A stretch of 8,160 nt of DNA from Gammaproteobacteria bacterium (lineage in GTDB: Bacteria > Pseudomonadota > Gammaproteobacteria > Steroidobacterales > Steroidobacteraceae), in the NCBI GenBank assembly GCA_010031985.1, contig RGYP01000064.1, positions 1 through 8,160 of the forward strand, written 5' to 3'. The notes beneath the pieces are model-generated. The model was not told where the DNA came from and ran no database searches. It saw only the letters and a program-made list of their open reading frames with translations. Positions 1 through 6,011 of this stretch are shown here, piece after piece (the stretch's first letter is position 1; each line of letters begins with the position of its first letter). Both the position numbers and the translations under genes were made by a program.

Positions 1-1944
1 AACTATCGCCGCTACTTCGGCATGTACGAGACCGGCGAGATCGGCCCTTGGGGCACTCGCGCGTACATCACCGCCTCGCACGCCAGCAACGACAAATACA
101 AGGGCCCGGGCGAGATCTACAAGCGCCAGTTCAACGCGCGTCTCTACCAGGATATGGGCAACGGTGACTTCATCGCCGTCGCGGCGCACTTCAACCGCAA
201 CCGCAATAATTTCTACCGCAACGCCACCGAGGCGCAGTGGATTGCCAACGGTCGCGGCTTCGACAACCTCTCGTTCTGCACCCGCCTGCCCGGTGTCAAC
301 GGCGTCCGTCAGGACGAAAACGGCTCGCCCAACTCCGGCAGCACCGAGAACCCGCTCAACCCGTCGGCCTGCACCAACTATTACGGCCTGCGCGTGAACC
401 CCTCGGACACCGGCAACATCCGCATCAATTCGCTGTGGAACATCAGCGAGAACGTTCGGCTCGCCATCGATCCTTCGTTCCAGTACACGCTCGCCAACGG
501 TGGCGGCACGCAGGTGGTCAACGAAACTCCGTCGGCGACTTCCAACGCTGATCGTCGTGTCGTCGGCGCCTCCACGGCAGCCGGCTTCGATCTGAACGGC
601 GACGGCGACATTCTCGACACGGTGCGCTTCTACACGCCGAGCAACACCAACACCCGTCGCTTCGGCGTCAACGCGTCGCTGATCTGGGATCTCTCCGAGA
701 CGCAGCGCGTGCGCGTGGCCTACGCCTGGGACTACGGCAAGCACCGTCAGACGGGCGCCTTCGGCTACCTCGATGCCAACGGCAACCCGGAGAATTACTT
801 TGGCGGCCGCCTGGGTCGCAAGGTCCCCACCGCCGACGGCAGCTACCTGCGTACGCGTGATCGTTACTCGATCGCCAAGCTGAACCAGATTTCGGCGGAG
901 TATCGCGGCAAGTTCCTCGACGAGAAACTGACCGCGACGATCGGCGTCCGTGCGCCCTTCTTCGAGCGTCAACTCAATCAGTACTGCTACACGCAGAACG
1001 GATCGGGCAACGTGCTCTGCACGACGCAGCGGCCGACCACCTTCTTGCCGAACGGCAACGTCACGCTCGGCAGCTCGACCACGCAGTACATCACTCCGTT
1101 CGCTGGCACCTTCAAATTCGACGACGTGCTGCCAAACATCGGCGTGACCTACGCGCTCACCGACTCGCAGACGGTGTACGCCTCGTACGCTTCGAGCCTC
1201 TCGGCGCCGCGTACGGACAACCTCTACACGGTGAGCCGTGGTGCCGATGGCCGCCTCGTCCAGGCGATCCCCGATCCTGAGACGACCGACTCCTTCGACC
1301 TCGGCTGGCGCTATCGCTCCGAGTCGGTGCTTGCGTCGGTCGCACTCTGGAAGTCGCAGTTCAAGAACCGCATCGTCTCGTCCTTCGATCCGGATCTCGG
1401 CTACAGTGTCGATCGTAACGTCGGTGACGTCGATCTGCAGGGCGCAGACTTCCAGATCGGCTGGCAGGCGAACGATTGGATCGTGGTCAACGGCTCGGCG
1501 TCTTACAACGACAGCGAGTTGAAGCAAAACCTGCAGGTCAGCGCCACGGGCGTTCTGCCGACGGGTGGCAAGCGCCTCGTCGAGACGCCGGAGTGGACCT
1601 TCGGTGGTCGCGTCGAGCTGCGGCCCTTCGCCAACTTCAACCTCGGTCTCGAGGGCAAGTTCGTCGACGATCGCTTCATCACCGACGTGAACGATGCGAA
1701 GGTCGACAGCTTCAAGGTGTTCAGCCTCGATGCCGGCTACAACTTCGAGTTCGAAGGGGTCAAGTCGATGCGCGTACAGCTCAACGTCTACAACCTCTTC
1801 GACGAAGAGTTCTTCGGCTCGATCAGCAGCACGGCCTACTCGGTGGCGCTCACGCCGCCGCTCGCCGGCTTCTCGCCGAGCACGCCGAACCTGACACTCG
1901 GTGCGCCGCGTACGGTCAGCATCTCGGTGCAGACCCGCTTCTAA
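1..1944 (+). CDS. TonB-dependent outer-membrane receptor, C-terminal part (5' truncated by window)
   Basis: The reading frame is open from base 1 and ends at TAA 1942-1944, giving 647 residues; the true start lies outside the window. The sequence is typical of a 22-strand receptor barrel: alternating aromatic and polar residues, many short turns, long Asn/Gly/Ser-rich loops, and a final strand ending in Thr-Arg-Phe, the terminal Phe used in barrel assembly. The plug domain and TonB box are not present and presumably lie upstream. Two close cysteine pairs (window residues 93/124 and 329/340) sit in predicted extracellular loops and could form disulfides. An Asp-rich segment at residues 197-206 (DLNGDGDILD) resembles a calcium-binding loop. 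Family members import siderophores, cobalamin, sugars or other large substrates using TonB-ExbBD energy; the ligand cannot be read from this part. A strong terminator follows directly. Family assignment is firm, substrate unknown. Confidence 0.95.
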   Translation, partial: NYRRYFGMYETGEIGPWGTRAYITASHASNDKYKGPGEIYKRQFNARLYQDMGNGDFIAVAAHFNRNRNNFYRNATEAQWIANGRGFDNLSFCTRLPGVNGVRQDENGSPNSGSTENPLNPSACTNYYGLRVNPSDTGNIRINSLWNISENVRLAIDPSFQYTLANGGGTQVVNETPSATSNADRRVVGASTAAGFDLNGDGDILDTVRFYTPSNTNTRRFGVNASLIWDLSETQRVRVAYAWDYGKHRQTGAFGYLDANGNPENYFGGRLGRKVPTADGSYLRTRDRYSIAKLNQISAEYRGKFLDEKLTATIGVRAPFFERQLNQYCYTQNGSGNVLCTTQRPTTFLPNGNVTLGSSTTQYITPFAGTFKFDDVLPNIGVTYALTDSQTVYASYASSLSAPRTDNLYTVSRGADGRLVQAIPDPETTDSFDLGWRYRSESVLASVALWKSQFKNRIVSSFDPDLGYSVDRNVGDVDLQGADFQIGWQANDWIVVNGSASYNDSELKQNLQVSATGVLPTGGKRLVETPEWTFGGRVELRPFANFNLGLEGKFVDDRFITDVNDAKVDSFKVFSLDAGYNFEFEGVKSMRVQLNVYNLFDEEFFGSISSTAYSVALTPPLAGFSPSTPNLTLGAPRTVSISVQTRF

Positions 1945-1983
1945 AGCAGCGCAGCGTCCCGCGTGATCCGCGGAGCGTTATGG

Positions 1984-2016
1984 CAAAGGGGCGCCACGAG
2001 GCGCCCCTTTGTTTTT
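1984..2016 (+). terminator. Intrinsic terminator after the TonB-dependent receptor gene
   Basis: A perfect 12-bp inverted repeat (1984-1995 with 2000-2011, arm CAAAGGGGCGCC) encloses a 4-nt loop ACGA and is followed by TTTTT at 2012-2016. This is a textbook Rho-independent terminator located 40 bp after the receptor stop. It also lies only 12 bp before the start codon of the next gene, so it separates the two genes or acts in the leader of the second. Confidence 0.92.
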
Positions 2017-2028
2017 GGGTCCTGCGCC

Positions 2029-3270
2029 ATGCGGACAGGACTGCTTGCGCTCGTCGTGACTCTTTCTTTGATGTCCGCCCTCGCGTCACCGACGCCTCCG
2101 CCACCCGCCGAGGGCAGACTGCGGATTGCCACCTACAACGTCAGCTTCTTCCGCAAGGCCGAGGGTGATCTCGCTCGCGAACTCGCGGCTCCCGGATCGG
2201 CACAAGCCCGGCAGATTGCCGCAGTGCTGCAACGGGTGCGCCCCGACGTGCTGCTGCTCAATGAATTCGACTACGATCCGCGAAGCCCCGAGCTCTTTGC
2301 CCGCAACTACCTCGCGATCTCGCAGGCGGGTGGCAAACCACTTAAATTCGCGTACCACTTCATTGCCCCTTCGAATACCGGGGTTCCGAGCGGGCTGGAT
2401 CTCGATCGCAACGGTAGCATTGGCGGTGGCAACGATGCGCTGGGGTTTGGCCAATTCCCGGGCCAATACGGCCTCGTCGTGTTCTCGCAGTTGCAGATCG
2501 ATCACTCCGCGACACGGACGTTTCGCCATTTTCTTTGGCGAGACATGCCCGACGCTCTGCTGCCGCCCGACTGGTACACGCCCGAGAGTCTCGCGAAGCT
2601 GCCGCTCTCGTCCAAAAGTCACTGGGATGTCGCGTTACGACTGAGCCCTGCACAGAACCTGCACTTTCTCGTGAGTCATCCCACTCCGCCCGGCTTCGAC
2701 GGACCGGAAGATCGCAACGGACGCCGCAATCACGACGAGATTCGACTCTGGGCCGACTATATCGACCCTGTGCGCAGCGCCTATCTGCTTGATGACCGCT
2801 CTCGACGAGGCGGGCTCGAGCCCGGCGCTTCGTTCGTCATCGCCGGCGATCTGAACGCCGACCCGCTAGACGGCGGCAGCGTTCGTGGTGCCATTGATCA
2901 ACTGTTGCTGCACCCGCGCGTGCTTCGTGAGGCAGCCGTGGGCCATCTGGCACCGCGTAGCCGCGGCGCGATCGAGGCGGCACAGCGTCAAGGCGGTGCG
3001 AACATGACACAGCGCGGCGACGCCTCTCTCGATACCGCAGATTTCTCTGACCGCGGCAACTCCGTCGGGAACCTGCGGGTCGACTACCTGCTGCCGTCGA
3101 ACGATCTCGAGGTTTGCGCCTCGGGAGTGTTCTGGCCAACCAGCTCCGATGCAGAGTTTGCGCTGGTCAACGACGACGTCGAATCGAGTTCCGATCATCG
3201 GCTCGTTTGGATCGATGTCGCACTACCCGGCAAGCACTGCGGCGAAAACCGCGCCGAAAATCCGAAATAA
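2029..3270 (+). CDS. Exported endonuclease/exonuclease/phosphatase (EEP) family protein
   Basis: This encodes 413 residues of the DNase I-like EEP fold (metal-dependent phosphoesterases that act on nucleic acids, nucleotides, phospholipids or phosphoinositides). Residues 1-20 form a short signal peptide (MRTGLLALVV start, cleavage near ALA-S), implying periplasmic or secreted location. Family motifs appear in order: the TYN motif with Asn37, metal-ligand Glu79 in LLLNEFDYD, His217 in VSHPTPP, the GDLNADP motif with Asp274 and Asn276, and the terminal SDHR motif with Asp389 and His390. A DLDRNG segment near residue 125, followed by GFGQFPGQYG, resembles segments seen in exported EEP proteins of other proteobacteria. 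ATG 2029 is preferred because it directly gives the signal peptide; an in-frame GTG at 1963 would place the terminator hairpin inside the gene and has no ribosome site. Only a weak GGG (2017-2019) precedes ATG 2029. The fold is firm; the substrate is unknown. Confidence 0.9.
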   Translation: MRTGLLALVVTLSLMSALASPTPPPPAEGRLRIATYNVSFFRKAEGDLARELAAPGSAQARQIAAVLQRVRPDVLLLNEFDYDPRSPELFARNYLAISQAGGKPLKFAYHFIAPSNTGVPSGLDLDRNGSIGGGNDALGFGQFPGQYGLVVFSQLQIDHSATRTFRHFLWRDMPDALLPPDWYTPESLAKLPLSSKSHWDVALRLSPAQNLHFLVSHPTPPGFDGPEDRNGRRNHDEIRLWADYIDPVRSAYLLDDRSRRGGLEPGASFVIAGDLNADPLDGGSVRGAIDQLLLHPRVLREAAVGHLAPRSRGAIEAAQRQGGANMTQRGDASLDTADFSDRGNSVGNLRVDYLLPSNDLEVCASGVFWPTSSDAEFALVNDDVESSSDHRLVWIDVALPGKHCGENRAENPK

Positions 3271-3278
3271 TCTGCGGC

Positions 3279-4184
3279 TCAGGGGCGCGGATGCCCCTCG
3301 AGCGCAGCGTACCGCTTCAGGGTGGTCGCGGCAGCACACTCGGCGGTCGACATGCCGGCGCTGCAGGCGTCGGCCGTGATACCCCGCTCCCAGGACCCAT
3401 AGATCGGATTCGGCAACAAAAACCAGCGCGTGCCGAAAAGCGGCATGAGTTCGCTCTGACGCACCTCGAACTCGGGTCGATCAATGAAATCGCGCAGGTC
3501 GTCCCCTACCAGAGCCACGATGCGATGGCTCTTCGCGATCCAGGCGCGGCGCACGGTTTTGTTGGAGCTCGACCACTCGGGTCGCTCCTGACGCAGCGTC
3601 AGTGCGCCGGGCTCGGCGACGTTCGGCAGACCGAGTTTTTGCAAATTGCGCAGCGTCGCCGTGCGTGCTGGGCAAGGGTCACTGGGATAGTCCGCCAGCG
3701 GGCGGCACTCGCGATTGGTCAGGTAAAAAATTCGATGGCCCGCGCGAGCAGCCGCCTGCAAAAACTCCACGGCACCCGGGATTGCGGTGGCAGCCGACTC
3801 CTGCATCCAGGCCTGCCACGAGAGCTCGTCGTAATCGCCACCCGCCCGAATCCGTCGTGCCTGGTAAAACGTGTTGTCGAGTACCGTCTCGTCGAGGTCG
3901 ACGATGATCGCCGTCGGCAAGTTCGCGAGCGCAGCGGCGTCCGCCTGTTGCTGCTCGACCGCCGCACTGCCCGGAGCAGTCACCGTGCTACCGAGACGCT
4001 CCGTTGCCAATCGATACACCTGGGTCGCCGCGATGCGATATTCGGCGGCGCGCTGCATCCATAGCGTTGCGTTCACCTGCTCGCGTCCGATGACGGGCGT
4101 TTCGTCTGCTGCAATGGATGCCGACGAAAGCAGGAGACCGGCCATCGTCAGCATCGCCAGTTTTTTCGGTGTGGCGCTCTTCAT
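3279..4184 (-). CDS. Exported HAD acid phosphatase / 5'-nucleotidase, e(P4)/class C-like
   Basis: The gene encodes 301 residues. Residues 1-26 are a signal peptide (Lys-rich start, then LTMAGLLLSSASIAA), so the enzyme should act in the periplasm or outside. All four HAD phosphatase motifs are present: IIVDLDET with nucleophile Asp96 and acid/base Asp98; FYLTNRE with Thr156; Lys209 in the stretch SSNKTVRR; and VGDDLRDF with Asp228, Asp229 and Asp232. Motif spacing and the DLDET signature match class C / e(P4) enzymes, which dephosphorylate 5'-nucleotides and other phosphomonoesters. Unlike Haemophilus e(P4) there is no Cys after the signal region, so it is not an obvious lipoprotein. The ATG at 4184 is chosen for the signal peptide; GGGG (4187-4190) lies only 2 nt before it, a weak ribosome site. 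The open frame continues upstream to 4517, but that extension is antisense to apt and is not protein-like. Natural substrate is inferred. Confidence 0.9.
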   Translation of the reverse strand: MKSATPKKLAMLTMAGLLLSSASIAADETPVIGREQVNATLWMQRAAEYRIAATQVYRLATERLGSTVTAPGSAAVEQQQADAAALANLPTAIIVDLDETVLDNTFYQARRIRAGGDYDELSWQAWMQESAATAIPGAVEFLQAAARAGHRIFYLTNRECRPLADYPSDPCPARTATLRNLQKLGLPNVAEPGALTLRQERPEWSSSNKTVRRAWIAKSHRIVALVGDDLRDFIDRPEFEVRQSELMPLFGTRWFLLPNPIYGSWERGITADACSAGMSTAECAAATTLKRYAALEGHPRP

Positions 4185-4197
4185 GGCCCCACATGTT

Positions 4198-4203
4198 AAG
4201 GTG
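4198..4203 (+). promoter_or_regulatory. Ribosome binding site of apt
   Basis: AAGGTG, close to the AAGGAG consensus, ends 5 nt before GTG 4209. An in-frame TAA at 4197-4199 overlaps this site, so no start further upstream is possible and the GTG start is decided. Confidence 0.75.
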
Positions 4204-4208
4204 CGGAC

Positions 4209-4733
4209 GTGCTGAAAAATACCATTCGTACCATCCCCGATTACCCCAAGGCGGGGATCCAATTCCGCGACATCACCACCTTGCTTGGCAACGCCGAGGC
4301 ATTCGCTGCGGCGGTCGATCAGCTCGCCGTACCGTATTCCCGTGCCGGCATCGGCAAAGTGGCGGGGATCGAAGCTCGCGGGTTCATCTTGGGCGGTGCG
4401 GTCGCGCGTCAGTTGCGGGCGGGGTTCGTGCCGATCCGCAAGAAAGGCAAGCTGCCGCACGACACCGTATGCATCGGCTACTCGCTCGAGTACGGCACCG
4501 ACGAAATGGAAATCCATCGCGATGCCGTCGCAGCCGATGAAAAAGTCATCTTGATCGACGACCTGATCGCGACGGGCGGCACGGCAACCGCAGCCATCTC
4601 GCTGCTGCGGTCGCTAGGGGCCGAAGTGATCGCAGCCTGCTTCGTCATCGATCTGCCCGATCTCGGGGGCGCGAACAAAATTCGCGAGCTCGGGGTACCC
4701 GTTCACGCGCTCGTCGCCTTCGACGGTCACTGA
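4209..4733 (+). CDS. apt: Adenine phosphoribosyltransferase
   Basis: The gene encodes a 174-residue cytosolic enzyme that converts adenine plus PRPP to AMP and pyrophosphate in purine salvage. The N-terminus (LKNTIRTIPDYPKAGIQFRD) matches the family start well. IEARGF (residues 54-59) is the conserved Apt segment, followed by VPIRKKGKLP and the flexible catalytic-loop region SLEYGTDEMEIH (from about residue 92). The PRPP-binding motif VILIDDLIATGGTA spans residues 113-126 with Asp117-Asp118. Length fits bacterial Apt (about 170-185). The start is GTG, fixed by a stop codon four codons upstream and a good ribosome site. It is divergent from the exported phosphatase with 24 bp between starts, and its TGA overlaps the end of the convergent monooxygenase gene by 7 bp. 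Any promoter must lie mostly inside the phosphatase gene; I could not identify one. Confidence 0.97.
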   Translation: MLKNTIRTIPDYPKAGIQFRDITTLLGNAEAFAAAVDQLAVPYSRAGIGKVAGIEARGFILGGAVARQLRAGFVPIRKKGKLPHDTVCIGYSLEYGTDEMEIHRDAVAADEKVILIDDLIATGGTATAAISLLRSLGAEVIAACFVIDLPDLGGANKIRELGVPVHALVAFDGH

Positions 4734-5935
4734 ATCAGTTCGGCATCCCGCAGACTCTGGATCATCGAGGTCTTGAGCAAGAAGGCGCGTGACAAGACAG
4801 GGTCCGCTGCGGCCCGCATGAACTCGGCCTGACGTTTCTTCTGCACGTCCGGATCCTTCGATTCCATCAATTTTTTGTTGTTGATGGTGTGCTCCTGCAC
4901 GAACCGCACGCAGATCCCGCGCCGCTGACGATCGTAGAGATCGAGCAACGGGCCGGCCTCTGCACCGTGATGCACGCGGATCAGCTTGTCGGCGAGGCTC
5001 CAGGCATCGTGAATTCCGCCATTCATGCCCATGCCGCCGAGCGGATTGTTGATGTGTGCGGAGTCGCCCGCGAGCAGCACACGCCCCCGACGATAGGTCT
5101 TGGCCACGCGCTGGTGTACGCGGTAAATCGTGCGATGCACGATCTCGTAGTCGCGATCGTGGGGTGCCATGTGGTGCAGACGATCCTGTATCCAGCGATC
5201 CGACAACCACAGCGCATCGTCCTCGATTTTCGGATCAGTCGGAATGAGCACGCGCCATAGCGAGGGCGTGCGCAGCAATACCAGCCATTCTTCCGGGTCC
5301 GAAACGTAATTCACCAAAGATAGTCGGTCGAACTTCGTCTCGAGCGGAAATGGTGTCGAGGCGACCAAGAATTTCTCGGGCCAAGTAAAGCCTTCGAACT
5401 CGATGGCGACGGCCTTGCGAACCGCGCTGTCGGCGCCGTCGGCGGCCACGAGGAACGAGCCACGCAGGATTTTTTCTTGTCCGTTCTGCCAGACCAGAAC
5501 TTCGACACCGTCGGTGGTCTGGTACACGCCCTTTACCGAGGAGTTGAAATGGCACTCGGCAAGACCCGCATGCTTTTCACAGAGTTCGTTCCACACGAGA
5601 CGCGTGTACTTCCACTGCTCCGCCTGCAACCGATAGGGGTGGCGCGTGTCCTCGGCGAGATGTCCGAGATCGAATTCCGCGATCTCGCCCGTACGTCGAT
5701 CGCGATACTGGTACTTGCGGCAGACGAGACCCTGCGCCTCCAGGGGCTTGGCCATCCCAAGTTCGTCGAGCATGTCGAGAGAAGGCGGATGAAAGGTCGA
5801 GGCACGCAGGGTTTCGGGTAGATCCGGCAATCCCTCGAGCAGCGCCACCGGAATACCTGCCTGAGCGAGTCGCAATGCTGCCGTGCAGCCGACAGGCCCG
5901 GCGCCTGCGATGATGACCGGCGCATTGATCGCCAA
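4727..5935 (-). CDS. Class A FAD-dependent monooxygenase (aromatic hydroxylase-like)
   Basis: The product is 402 residues of the PobA/UbiH/MhpA flavoprotein fold. Residues 7-16 hold the dinucleotide-binding GxGxxG (Gly11, Gly13, Gly16), with Glu34 at the end of the second strand for the ribose. The DG motif is seen at LVAADGADS (Asp166-Gly167), and the second FAD motif at LLAGDSAHINNPLGGMGMN (Gly290-Asp291), followed by GGIHDA. Family members use NAD(P)H and O2 to hydroxylate aromatic or related substrates. It lacks the C-terminal thioredoxin-like extension found in MhpA-type enzymes of about 550 residues and is nearer PobA in length. There is no signal peptide, so it is cytosolic. The start is TTG 5935: GGGGG at 5944-5948 lies 8 nt upstream and the FAD fold begins at once, while no ATG, GTG or TTG occurs in frame through 5992. 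No ring-cleavage or other catabolic gene is nearby, so the substrate stays unassigned. Confidence 0.9.
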   Translation of the reverse strand: MAINAPVIIAGAGPVGCTAALRLAQAGIPVALLEGLPDLPETLRASTFHPPSLDMLDELGMAKPLEAQGLVCRKYQYRDRRTGEIAEFDLGHLAEDTRHPYRLQAEQWKYTRLVWNELCEKHAGLAECHFNSSVKGVYQTTDGVEVLVWQNGQEKILRGSFLVAADGADSAVRKAVAIEFEGFTWPEKFLVASTPFPLETKFDRLSLVNYVSDPEEWLVLLRTPSLWRVLIPTDPKIEDDALWLSDRWIQDRLHHMAPHDRDYEIVHRTIYRVHQRVAKTYRRGRVLLAGDSAHINNPLGGMGMNGGIHDAWSLADKLIRVHHGAEAGPLLDLYDRQRRGICVRFVQEHTINNKKLMESKDPDVQKKRQAEFMRAAADPVLSRAFLLKTSMIQSLRDAELIQ

Positions 5936-5943
5936 GATTTTTG

Positions 5944-5948
5944 CCCCC
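5944..5948 (-). promoter_or_regulatory. Probable ribosome binding site for the TTG start of the monooxygenase gene
   Basis: On the minus strand GGGGG lies 8 nt before TTG 5935. It is G-rich rather than a classical AGGAGG, but spacing is right and no better site exists for a conventional start codon in this frame. Confidence 0.5.
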
Positions 5949-5998
5949 GACGTGAAAATCCCGTTCCGATATTCTATGCCAATGACCCTCAGCCTACC

Positions 5999-6003
5999 GA
6001 GGT
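5999..6003 (+). promoter_or_regulatory. Ribosome binding site selecting ATG 6012
   Basis: GAGGT ends 8 nt before ATG 6012. The alternative in-frame ATGs at 5883, 5976 and 5982 have no comparable site, and 5883 lies inside the divergent monooxygenase gene, so 6012 is favoured. Confidence 0.65.
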
Positions 6004-6011
6004 CCGCGCCG

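Larger units (their letters stand above)
5936..6011. promoter_or_regulatory. Divergent intergenic region with overlapping -10-like elements
   Basis: These 76 bp must carry the starts of both the monooxygenase (-) and the transferase-family gene (+). The AT-rich core at 5969-5977 (ATATTCTAT, reverse complement ATAGAATAT) contains TATTCT (5970-5975, 4/6 to the -10 consensus) on the plus strand and TAGAAT (5971-5976, 5/6) on the minus strand. Recognisable -35 elements at 17-18 bp are weak in both directions. Predicted leaders would be about 28-30 nt each, which fits the two start codons. This is a candidate by position and composition only. Confidence 0.35.

Noticed and set aside
1963..2028. GTG start 22 codons upstream for the EEP gene
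   Set aside because: It would include the terminator hairpin in the coding region, has no ribosome site and disrupts the signal peptide.
3281..3298. 6-bp hairpin AGGGGC/GCCCCT at the convergent EEP/phosphatase junction as a terminator
   Set aside because: It is short, lies inside the phosphatase coding end, and has no adjacent T-run on either strand.
3114..4064. 316-codon open frame on the plus strand overlapping the EEP end and antisense to the phosphatase
   Set aside because: The translation is Arg-rich with no motif, whereas the phosphatase frame has all four HAD motifs.
4185..4517. 111-codon N-terminal extension of the phosphatase open frame
   Set aside because: It is antisense to apt, lacks protein-like features, and would bury the signal peptide that begins at 4184.
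4614..5210. 198-codon minus-strand open frame across the apt end and the monooxygenase
   Set aside because: It is a shifted frame of the monooxygenase gene with Arg/Ser-rich, non-protein-like translation.
5883..6011. Upstream starts (ATG 5883, 5976, 5982) for the transferase-family gene
   Set aside because: 5883 lies within the divergent monooxygenase gene; 5976 and 5982 lack a ribosome site and overlap the -10-like core, while ATG 6012 has GAGGT at proper spacing.
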